Assembly (NCBI RefSeq): GCF_000340215.1 | Contig: NW_006921549.1 | Location: 690,001 to 754,000 of the forward strand | DNA: 64,000 bases | Source of the DNA: Pseudocercospora fijiensis CIRAD86 | Lineage: Eukaryota > Ascomycota > Dothideomycetes > Mycosphaerellales > Mycosphaerellaceae | Reading direction: 5' to 3' | Shown here: one piece after another, positions 52,381 to 63,600 of the stretch | Numbering within the stretch: the first letter of the stretch is position 1 | How the letters are laid out: every line of letters starts with the position of its first letter | Position numbers and translations under genes: made by a program | Notes under the pieces: generated by a model | What the model was told of the DNA's origin: nothing | The model's database searches: none | What the model saw: the letters and a program-made list of their open reading frames with translations, nothing else

Positions 52381-55300
52381 AGAGCCTATCCGAGAGACCT
52401 ATATTAATATATTTAAATATTACCTAGCATCGACATTGCCTATATTTAAGGAGACGGATTATAAGATTAACATTATAGAGAGCAAAGAGGTTCCTTTTAG
52501 ACTACTCTACAACCTTAGTAAGCGCGAGCTTGCTATATTGCGTAAGTACCTAGAAGAAAACCTAGCTAATAGCCGGATACGGTATAGTAATAGCCCTACT
52601 AGCGTACTAATCCTATTTGTTCTAAAGAAGGATAGTAGCCTACGGTTATACGTTAATTACCGTAGAGTTAATGCTATTACTATTAAGGACCGCTATCTAC
52701 TTCCGCTTATTAATAAGACCCTCGATCGCCTTTCTAGTGCCTACTACTATACTATATTAGACATTAAGGACGCCTATTACCGCATCTATATCCGTAAGGG
52801 CGATAAATAGAAGACAGCCTTTCGTACTCGTTATAGCTATTTCGAGTACTTAGTTATACTATTTAGGCTAGCTAACGCCCCTATAATATTCTAGTCCTAT
52901 ATTAATCGGGCCCTTTCGGGCCTATTAGACTATCTCTATATAGTTTACGTAGATAACATCCTAGTTTATATACATTTACCTAATATTGCAGAATACTAGG
53001 CCGTAGTGCGCAAGGTCCTTAACCGCCTACGAGCCTATAGACTATATTATAAACCTTCTAAATATACCTTTACTACTAAAGAGGTATCCTTCCTTAGCTT
53101 CCTCGTATTAACCGAGGGTATTAAGGCTAATCCTAATCGGATTAAAACAATTACTAAATAGCCTATTCCTACGTCTATTAAGGAGCTTTAATCGTTCCTC
53201 GGCTTCGCTAATTTCTACCGCCGCTTTATTAAGGGCTATTTACGGTATATAATGTCCCTAACTAAGCTTACTAAAACTAAGGCTAACCCGTCTAGAGAAT
53301 TCAAATAGACTAACAAGACACAAGCCGCTTTGAACGGTCTAAAGAAGCGATTTACTAAAGTCCCCTTATTGCACTATTTTATACTAAGTAAGCAGATCCG
53401 TATTAAGACTAACGCTTTATAGTTCGCTATATCGGCTATTATATTATAGTAATTAGATAAGGACAATTACTAGTACCCGATTGCCTTCTTTTTACGAAAG
53501 ATAATCGATATAGAGCGTCGCTATAAGACCTACGAGCAAGAGCTCCTAGCTATTATCGAGGCCTTTAAGCATTAGAGGCACTATCTCGATAGTGCATAGT
53601 ACACTATTTAGGTCTATATAGACTATAACAACCTCCGTAGCATTACTAAGGTTACTAGGGTTATAGGTCGATAGGCTAGATAGGCCGTCTACCTCGCCGG
53701 GTTTAATTTTAATATATTATATCGGCTAGGCGTAAGCAACCCTACTAATAGCCTATCGAGGCGACCTAATTACGATAGCGAGACCTAATACATTAATTCT
53801 TTGTTTCTAACCCTATAGTATAAGATTGCTATAGCCCGTATTATTAATAAGTAAGCGTAGGATAAGCGGACTTCCGGACTCCGCGGCGGCAACAAATACT
53901 ATAGCGGAGTTGTCGTTCTCCTAGTATATATTAGAAAGGACGTAGATCGCTCGAGCTATAATAACTCGCTTAAAGACATTGCTATCTATAGTAATAGCCT
54001 ATATAGCGATAGTACTATAGAAGAGGTTGCAGTAGTTCCGGCTACTAGTATTATTAGATATATATAATACGTACCTCGTTTAATAGCGAGGGTACTATTA
54101 AATAACCTTATAAATAGGGATAGTTAATCGTTTATAGATAAGCTATTACGGGCTTAGTAGAGGGACGCCTTTGCTATCGAACGTATTAATAAGCTTGTAA
54201 GTAGGCGAACGACTCGATCTAGTAAGAGTAATAATAATTAGTCGATCGACGATAAAGGTTACTTAAAGTTTAAGGGCAGATACTATGTCCCCGCTAAACA
54301 ATCGATTAGATAAGAGCTTTTAAAGAGGCACTATAATAGTGAACTCGCTAGTTACTATAGTATAGAGAGGTCGCACGAGTTACTATCGCGTATATACTAC
54401 TAGCTAAATAGTAAACGGCATATAAAGGAGTATATATAGACCTATATAGTATGCTAGCGAGTTAAAGCACTAAAGCACTTACTATTTAGCGAGTTGTCTT
54501 TACTTCCTGTTCCTAGGAAGCCGTTTGCTAAGCTTATAATAGACTTTATTATAGGCCTTCCTCCTACTAAGCGTAGGGGTAGTAAGGATATGTATAATAC
54601 TATCCTTATTATAGTAGATCGATTTACTAAAGGCGCTCGATATATCCCGGCGCGCAAGGATTAGACTACTATTAATATAGTAGAGGCGCTATAGACTAAC
54701 ATCTTCTATACCTATTAGGGAACCCCTAAGAGGATCGTGTCCGATCGTAGATCGATACTAATATCTTACTATTAGAGCGAGATTTGCTTGTAGCTAAGAC
54801 TAAAGCATCGGCTATTAATAGCCTTCTATCTATAGACTAACGGTCAAATAGAGAGGCAGAATGCTACCCTATAGTAGTACCTACGCAGTTACATTAACGA
54901 GAACCCTAACGACTAGGTTAACCTCCTATAACTAGCTGAATTCGTGTATAATAATAGTGTCTACTTATCGACTAAGGTATTACTATATATAGCTATAATA
55001 GGCTAGAATGCTGCTATACTACAAGACCTACTATCGCTCGAGGCCGAGCGTAAGGAAAGGGAAGCGCGTTAAGTACCCGAAACACTAGCGGCTATTAAGA
55101 GGGTTTAGAAGATGCGAGAAATCTATACTAAGATAGCCGAGAAGTTAACAAAGGCTTAAGAGTACTAAAAGACCTACTACGATAAGCACTATACGCTAAT
55201 AACCTTTAAACAAGGCGATATAGTTATACTAAGCACTAAGAACCTCCGCATTTGCAAACACCTATTACCTAATAGTAAAACAAGGCCTAAGCTCGTACTA

Positions 55301-55680
55301 AGATACATTAGCCTATTTCGTATCCGAGAACCGAAGGGCAATAGCTAGGCCTACTAGTTATAGCTCCTACCTTATTATACTATCTATAATACCTTCTATA
55401 TCTCCCTCCTTAAACTATACTACTAGCGCGAAGGCGATAAAGCGCCTACTAAGTTAGAAGAAGTCTTAGCTAATAGTAAAGAGCTATAGTCTATAGAACG
55501 TATCCTAAAGTATCGGACTAGGTAGGGCAAGAAGGAGTACCTCCTAAGATAGCAAGGCTATTTACCTAAATAGGACTCGTAGGAGGCTAAAGATTCCTTT
55601 AAGGATATAGCTAAGTTGTTAGATAAGTATTAGACTAGTATAAAGAACAAGAAGAAGGCTAAGGGCCTATAATGTCGCCT
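52381..55680 (+). pseudogene. Element B Pol with chromodomain, RIP-mutated
   Basis: A 124-codon open stretch (52,436-52,810) is the reverse transcriptase start (RELAILRKYLEENLANSRIR, SPTSVLILFVLKKDSSLRLY, DRYLLPLINKTLDRLSSAYY). The catalytic box near 52,943 reads VYVDNILVY: the second Asp of the D-D pair is Asn (52,955-52,957), from gatgac to gataac, a TpG change. RNase H lies at about 53,380-53,780. Integrase at about 54,520-55,000 shows LIIDFIIGLPPTKRR, IIVDRFTKGARYIP, RIVSDR and TNGQIERQNATL. A chromodomain at about 55,488-55,650 reads SIERILKYRTR(*)GKKEYLLR(*)QGY...DSFKDIAKLLDKY. Gene order is Ty3/gypsy. Confidence 0.85.
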
Positions 55681-56900
55681 AGGAATAATGCTACCTCTAG
55701 GGTGCTATTAGCTAACTAATTAGAGATAAGCAATTGTTAGCAATAAGGATAATAAGACTATACTACTATAGTAAACGCGCACCGAGTATTAATAAGCGCG
55801 CTATAACGCGTCGATCAATTACCTACTCTTCTAAAAGATACCTACCTCTCTACTACCGAGCCCTATAGGTCTCCCTCTTATTCCTTTATTCTATCGAGGC
55901 CTCGAGGCCTAGGCGATCGTCGAGGACGGCGTCGCGCTTATAACGGCGCGGCCGGCGCGGCTATATTAGTAACAGTATTACGGAGTATACTACTATTTAA
56001 AAAAGGAAGGATATAGCTATATTAGTAACGGTATTACCGAGTTGTTGTTAGTTAAAGAAGGAAATTAGAAGAAGGTAAAGTTAGCGCTAAGACGACTAGT
56101 GCCGCTATTATTAATATTACTTGCTATTATTACTACGCCTACAGATACAACCTTACCTACACTACGAGCCTAAGGCACCCTTAATTAAAACTTTAATTAA
56201 AACTTTAAGGCTAAGTTAAAACTTTAAGCCGCTTAAAAGATTAAGTAGACTAATAGACTAACTAACTAAGGGCAAAACTATAGAGCTAAGCTAGCCGGGG
56301 TCGATCTTATAGATAATAGGTTACTCCTCGATCTATCTAACCCTTTAAGCGAGGCGAACCTCTACTACTATACTTATAATAGCCTTTACTTATAGAAACT
56401 AGACGAGCTATGTTTTTTCTAAAAAGATAAGATAAGATTGACAATTGAAGGCTACTAAACCTAACTAATTAGAGCTAGCGAAACTACGAATAATAATAGC
56501 CCTTATAATAACAAGAATAAACCCTCGGAAGCGGACAACCCTCGGAAGCGGACATAGCTAGGTCTTTTAGAGTAGACGTAAAGAACTCGGTACGACATTA
56601 CTTAGAACGAGGGTAGTACTATAATACCCCGTATACCTACCTATTATAGTAGAGAAGGTACGCTCGTATTGTAATTAGTCGATAGTCCTTAATTCTTATA
56701 GTTATATATTACTTTATTATATATAAGGATAGCGTAGTTAGAGTTAGATATTGTATTAGAAGGTGAGGTTTAACATAGTTATATAATCGGTAGTTATACG
56801 TTTAATTTAGCGCGGACTAAGCGGCTTATTAGACCTGCTAAGTTAGTAGTAATAGAGGTTGAGACTAGAATAAAGACCGGCTACGAGGGCGCGGCCTTTA
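55681..56900 (+). other. 3' region of element B, possible short extra frame
   Basis: After the chromodomain there is no known domain. One frame at about 56,250-56,600 reads coherently through stops (AKLAGVDLIDNRLLLDLSNP; NSLYL(*)KLDELCFF; KPSEADNPRKRT). It could be a small accessory ORF or noncoding sequence. Confidence 0.3.
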
Positions 56901-56913
56901 GAAGGGAAGCGTG
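56901..56913 (+). other. Polypurine tract of element B
   Basis: gaagggaagcg directly before the 3' LTR. Confidence 0.6.
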
Positions 56914-57109
56914 TATTAGGGCTAAAGAGGCTATACGTAATTAGCATGTAACTAGGCTAAGTAAAGCTAGGGTCTTAGTGCCTTAGGCAGGGCTTAGCGC
57001 TTAGCAATAGGCTAACTTGCCTGCCTTCCTCCCTCTCCTCCTAGCTCCTTATCGAATACTACCTATACCTACTACTACCCTATCTACCTACTAACATACC
57101 CTTCTTATA
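56914..57109 (+). repeat. 3' LTR of element B
   Basis: 196 bp. Its first two bases are TA where the 5' LTR has TG, one of the RIP-type differences; the end is cttcttata. Confidence 0.94.
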
Positions 57110-57114
57110 TAGAT
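57110..57114. repeat. 3' target-site duplication of element B (TAGAT)
   Basis: Exact copy of 50,520-50,524. Confidence 0.9.
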
Positions 57115-60100
57115 AGTAAGCTAGTCCGTAAAGGACGTATAGTCGTAGATATTAGGGGCCTAAATAAGATTACGGTTAAGGATTCTTATCCGCTCCCTAG
57201 ATAAGAGGACATTATTAAGGCGCTACGCGGCTCTACCTATATTATAATAGTAGACGCTGTCGCGTTTTTCTATTAATAGGTAGTAGCCGAAAAGGACCGT
57301 AGCAAGTTCGCTATAAATAGCTACCGCGGCTAGGAACAAATGCACGTAGCTATTATAGGTTTCTCTAATAGCGTATAATATATCTAGCGCTAGCTTAATA
57401 AGATCCTTAAGCGCTATAAGTCCTATTATCGGGCTTATATCGACGATATAGTTATCTATTCCCGTACCTTCGAAGAGTACCTATAGTATCTAGACGCCGT
57501 TTTTAAGTGCTTAGTAGGTAAGAATATAAGTATCGTACCGTATAAGTCATTCCTCGTATATCTATCTACGAAGCTTTTAGGCTAACGAGTGTCGGGACTA
57601 GGATACACTACTTATAAGGAAAAGGTCTAGGCTATCCTAGACTTAAAATTCCCTACGACCCTAAAGGATATTAAATTTTACTTAGGACTAACTAGCTAGC
57701 AACGCTAGCATATTCCGTACTACTCTACGATTATAATACTATTCGAGAACCGTAAGAAAGAGCTCTTACGCTTTAGCCTAGCTAATAAGGGCAATAAGCG
57801 AAAACGCTACGCTATAAGGACCCTAGCTTTCGACTCGGATAAATCGCTAGAGATAGAACACAAAGCCTTCGATATCCTAAGACAAATGTACCGCAATATT
57901 AAGTTCTCCTATTACGCGGACCCTAATCGCCCTATATATATCGACCTAGATACCTATATAGGGGGATTCGTAGTAGTAGTATACTACGTTAAGAGAGATC
58001 TAAAGCCGACTATCGAGAATAGCAAGGCCGTACGCTTCCCGGCAGATTAGGTACAAGTTATTATATACCTTAGTAAAGCCCTTATAGACGTAGAAAAGCG
58101 GTACCTAGCTACCGAGCTTAAGGTTAGCGGACTAGTCTAGATAGTACGCAAGGTACAGATAATCCTATAGGCGGTACGTAAGCTAGTATATATGTTTTCC
58201 GACTATATTGCGGCCCTAGGCATTACTACGGTAGCGAGCCTAGCGACGACTATATCTATAGATAAGCTTAACCTCTATCTAGTATAGGCCGGTTAGTACC
58301 TCTCTTAGTATCCTAAGCTTAAGATATACTACCGCCTAGAACGCCTCTATAGAATACCGGACGCCTTAAGCAGACTCGTAGCGGACCTCGACCGAGCGGC
58401 AGATTAGGTATACGATATACTAGATCCCCTAGTATACGACGATCCCGCCCCTACGAATAATATAATCGACGTATACTATATATATCCGTACGAAAGCGAG
58501 GGTATAATTTGTTTTTATACTATAATAGTCGACGAGTACTCCGGTAGAACGTATATATCCGACGAGCCTATAGTCTTCTACTCTATACTTATAGAACTCG
58601 CTACCGAATTTAAGGACGACCTAAAGGCGGGATATACTAAAGACCCCTATTAGTCCGCAATCTTAGCTTAGCTAAACGCCGTAGAAGAACGCCGCCTACG
58701 AGATACCGCTAAGAGGACTCTAGATAAGGACGCTAACCCTAATTATAAAGAGGTAGACATTACGGGCGAGGCCGAGTTAAGCCTATTAGGACTCTGCTTT
58801 TTCTTATATAACGACTTTATCTATTTTAAGGACGATACTAATAGTAGGGAGAGGCTATACATTCCCCGTTCCCTATATAAAGAAGTTTTCTAAATAGCCT
58901 ACGATTATTATTACTACGTAGGTTACTACCGTATATACGCTCGTCTATACGCTAGCTTCTATATACGCCGGCTTAGGCGCGAGGTCTCTAAGTATATCGC
59001 TTATTACTCCGAGTATATCCTAAACTAGACGCTACGCTATCCTCTATACGGTAAATTGCAACCGATTAAATACTAGCCTATTCTATAGTACGCTATTACT
59101 ATAGACTAGGTTTACGGCCTACTACTTAATAAAGACGGCTACGACGGTTTCCTTACTAAGACGTATAAGTACTCTAAGCGCGTTATACTACGTAAGTGTA
59201 AATTAACGTAGACGGCGTAGTAGTACGGTAGCGATTAGATCTAAGGATATATCGAAATAGAACGCAACCTTCTAGCTATTATAATCGGCGACCGGGACCC
59301 TATTTAGCTTAGCGAATTTATAAAGGCGGCCTTTAAGAAGTTAGGTACAAGGTTCTTCGCAACGATAGCGTACTATCCCTAGTCGGACGGCTAATCTAAG
59401 CGAACTAATTAGACCGTAGAGATCGCGCTTCGATTCTTTACCTCTAATTATCCGGACGCTAATTAGACGGACGCGCTATCGTATATCTAGGCCGAGCTTA
59501 ATAACGCTAGGAATGCCTCGACTAGAGAGGTACCTAATATTCTAATTTAAGGATTTAAGACGAACCTAGACGCGCTAAACCCCCTTACCGAGCTCCCTAC
59601 TAAGGACTACTTAGTATTAAGATAGGAGGCACGCGACTAGGTAGTAGACTCTCTTACGTAGGCGGTAGCGATAATAAAGGACCGATACGACCGTAAGTAT
59701 CGCCCTATTTCCTTTAAGATAGGCTAAAAGGTACTACTTAAATTATATAAGGGATACCGCCTACTAGGGAACCCTAATCGTAAGCTCTCCGTATAGCGTA
59801 CTAGACTATTTAAGGTACTACGCCTAGTTAGCAACCTCGCGTACGAGCTCGATCTCCCCCTAGTAATACGTATCTATCCTATAATCTTAGTTTCGTAGCT
59901 AGAACTATACCCTAAGGGCCGTAACCTATACGACCGAGAGATACTAGAGCCGGGCCTAGTAGATAAAGCACCCTTCGATAACGACTATCTATACCTAAAA
60001 GCGCTATATTACGAGGTCGAAAAGCTCCTCGGACGTAGGATCTTAAAAGGCAAAATATAGTACCTAGTTAAGTAGCATAGCTATAGTTACGCATATAACG

Positions 60101-60180
60101 TTTAGTACGATATCGATAACCTCCGCGACTTAGCGGAACTTATCTAGGAGTACGACCGCCTCTATCTATAATAAGCGTTA
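57115..60180 (+). pseudogene. Element C Pol, 3' part (RT, RNase H, integrase, chromodomain), RIP-mutated
   Basis: Continues in frame from 50,519 across element B: SKLVRKGRIVVDIRGLNKIT, DSYPLPR(*)EDIIKALRGS, and the catalytic box AYIDDIVIYSRTFEEYL at 57,433-57,483, intact. RNase H at about 57,900-58,430 (YYADPNRPIYIDLDTYIGGF). Integrase with an N-terminal zinc-binding region, then TIDXVYGLLLNKDGYDGF, IGDRDPI(*)LSEFIKAAF and FATIAYYP(*)SDG(*)SKRTN. In the last motif Glu is expected where Lys stands (59,398-59,400), explained by tctgag to tctaag, so the third integrase catalytic residue is lost. The chromodomain at about 60,010-60,150 reads YYEVEKLLGRRILKGKI(*)Y, LVK, then YDIDNLRDLAELI. Confidence 0.82.
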
Positions 60181-60660
60181 CGATAGTAAGCGTTACGTTA
60201 GCAGGCGGCACGTTAGTAAGCGCTATAGTAGTAGGCACCGATAGCGCTATCCCTAAGCGCGCTATAGTTAATAGTAGGAGAACTATAAGCTCGGCCCTCT
60301 CGTAGGGCTAGCCTACGCAACTCCTAACGAGCACCCTTATAGGCAGTTAACTAAGTAGGACTATATACAATAATAGGTATCTTTACTGCAGCACGCTACG
60401 TTATAGTATTATTGTCTATAATTAAATCGTATCCTACTTTACCTTATTTTAAATCGCACCTTACTTTACTTTATTTTTAAAACGCAAATAGTTTACTTTA
60501 TTGTCTTTCTACTATTGTTACTCTAATCCGACGGGCCGTACTATATATATAAACGGCGTAGCGTAGGCGAGGTAAAGTTTGCGTTATAATAAAGTAGAAC
60601 GCTCTAGTAATGCTCTAAAAATTTTTAGTTACTATATATATATTAAACTTAATACGATAT
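60181..60660. other. Spacer between Pol and ORF3 of element C
   Basis: Contains short repeats (gcgttacgatagtaagcgttacgttag, 60,175-60,235) and AT-richer DNA. No frame reads coherently. Confidence 0.4.
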
Positions 60661-63600
60661 TAACCTCCCCCTACTCTAGCGAACCTACGACTACGTACGC
60701 CCTCTAGTAATATACCGCTACCCCGTCGGTAACCCTATTATATCGAGCGACGCCGGTACGCCTAGCGATATTACTACGATAGTGCGCTACCGCCCGTAGA
60801 ATAACGACTACGGCCCGCCGCCTGTCGCCTTATACGTATACTACTAGGACGAATTATCCGACCCTAGCTAGACCTAGCTAAGGGAACGCCGCTATAAGTC
60901 CCTACTATTCTTTGCCTCCTAAGAGCCTAAATTCGAGCTATACGACGACTATACTACTACGCTAATAGAAGTAGTATAGAGACTTAATTACAGTATCCTA
61001 GTAGAATAGGTACTAGTACTAGTATACCGCGAACTAGACTAGCCGCTACGCGACTACGTCGGCGAGTTTATAAGCGCTAAGATCTAGACGCGAATCTATA
61101 ATACGCCGATCCTACGAGTTCTCCTTCGCGGACGCGCTACTAAGATCTACCTAATTACGATCGCAGATTTTTTCCTATATAAGTACGGCTCCTATCGCGC
61201 CTTTATTACGCGTATTCGCGCGTAGGACTATATAGAAGCTACGGACTTCGCCTTGCTACTACTCGACCTAGAGCCTAGTATAACAGACTGCAACTTATTA
61301 TAATATATTAAGATTATACTCTAGGAAAATACGAGCCTTCGTAAATACGATAAGGACGACCGCTCCGAGTAGGCCCGTTTCTTTAGCGTACTAGAATTCT
61401 ACTAGTTCCTCGACTAGTCGCCCGATATATCCGACGCTAGCGACGAAGGTACGGTTATTACGCTCTCTAACCCCTAGTACGCGAAGCTTTTCTACGACCT
61501 AGACGATATCCCTATACATATATAGAACTACGATATCTATTACGCTATCCGAACGCTATTACGACTAAATATCGGTATAACTAATTACTAGGAGATAGGA
61601 GCGCTATATAGTAGAGACTATATCTAGGCGGCGGCGCCGCTATTCTACGTACTAGTAAAGTACGGTTTCTATTCTAACGCAATTAGCACTCTATACGACG
61701 TACTTAAAGATATGCCTAGATAGGACAATACTAAGGTTAACCTTATTATAGTCTGCGACTAGATCGCTTAGATTATAGGCCGCGACGAGGTAGAGTAGCG
61801 CCTAAATCGCGACGACCTACTAGGTTAGTATCCTAAAGAGTAGAAACTTATAGCCGAGTAGATACGTAACTAGTAAACGGCAGCAATATACGTTAAGGCG
61901 TAAGAAAAGATTCTAGCTATAGAGCTAGTAGACCCTATTACCGGCGAGATAGCTATGCCCCTATAATACTCTATCTAAACCGCGTTTATAGTAGACTTTT
62001 AAACTAAATGCCGGTACTAGTCTAAGCGTACGCTTATAGTCGTCTACGACTATAATACTATTATATAGAAGCGTAAGACAAGCAGAGACTAGAAGGATTA
62101 TTATAATACGCTACGCTACTACTAGGGCGACGAGGGCCTAAATCTAGATAAGAAGGCTCTATAAAACAAGCTAGACGACGAGCCTACTAAGGTAATAGCG
62201 AAGGACAAGTAGGACGAGCCGAGCGAGACTATAGCAAATAATAAGCAAGACGCGCTAGATATAGACGCTACGTAAGACAAGTAAGATGCTAAGGAGCTAG
62301 AGCCTATAACGTCTAGCGTAACGATCCTAACGGAAAATACTAAGAAGTAGCGCGTTATAGCGAATACCGAAGCTAATCTACCGCTATCTAAGGGCTGTTA
62401 CCTTAAGAACTCCCTATAGAAGCACTAGCCGACGCTAATCTAGGTAGTACTCGCGAATGTTTTCCCGCGAAAAATAACGCTTAATACTATCTATAAGAAC
62501 GTCTAGATCCTCCTTAGATATACGATAATAGCGCGTTCCGTTAATAAGGAGCTTAGTAGGTAGGTAGAAGACGAGGATAGTATAGTAGTTATAGTAGACG
62601 GCGAGTAGGTACTTACCTTATACGGCTAAGTAGTATATAAAAAGGCAGTAGGCAAGCTTCCCTAGGCGGACGCTAAGCTATTATAAGACCGCGTATACTA
62701 GCTAAAGACTATTAATAAGCGGCAACCGTAAAAGGACGCCGCTATTAAGTAACTATAACTACTAAAGGACGTCGGTAGCGTAGAGGATACCGCTACTAAG
62801 AAGTCGCCGAAGGATATACCTAAGGACGCTAACTATAAGAAAGAGACGAGTCTAGTCGCTATATTATCGACCGTAGTAGGAAGCAAGGCTCTAGGATAGA
62901 ACACTAAGATATAGGACCCTATAGAGGTACGAGAACGCAATAAAGAGCTCTAGAAGGTAGTAATAGAGGCAATTTTAGCCTACGTAATAGAGCCTATAAT
63001 AGTAGTATAGCTAACCGAGGCTATCTCTATCGCGTTCCTAAGTATAAAAACTATACTAGACGCTAAGTTCGCGTAGGAGTTACTAGAAGCTAACGTCGGT
63101 ATAAGCCTTACCGAAGTAGGCGACGCGTTTATTCTAATCTCGAAAGATAGGTTAGAGGCGAGGATTCGCGTAATAGAAACTACCTACTTTAACGACGAGT
63201 ATAATCTAGGATAGTACGTTATAGCGAACGACCCTAAGGCTAAAACGCTCGTATAAACATACGACGAGGAGACCGAGTATAACGATACCCTAGCCTCTAT
63301 CGACTATAACTCCCTAGTACGTAACGACTCTTACGACGACGGCGACTCTCTAGTACGCTAAAACGCTAATAATAGCGACGACTTATAGTACGGCGATTAG
63401 AACGACGGTAAGCGATAGTAATACCCGATCCTAGACGGCGTCGATATAAATAGAGATATTCGAGACGCTATAAAGGCATTAGGCGCCTACTAGCGTACCG
63501 CTACCCTCTTCTACTTAACGACGGTAAACGCTATTAAGGTCGCTATAAAGGAGGATAATAATACTATCGAGCGTCTTATAATAATAGACAAGTTAGCCTA

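Larger units (their letters stand above)
50525..57109 (+). mobile_element. Element B: complete 6.6-kb chromodomain Ty3/gypsy retrotransposon nested in C
   Basis: 196-bp LTRs, 5-bp TSD, internal Gag with a damaged zinc knuckle, then protease region, reverse transcriptase, RNase H, integrase and a C-terminal chromodomain, a 3' region and a polypurine tract. At 6,585 bp it is of ordinary size for a fungal chromovirus. Deleting it with one TSD restores the reverse transcriptase frame of element C, so C was present first. RIP has hit it throughout. Confidence 0.93.

Noticed and set aside
54454..54657. 67-codon minus-strand frame in element B
   Set aside because: It is the complement of the integrase core; the plus strand reads as integrase through stops.
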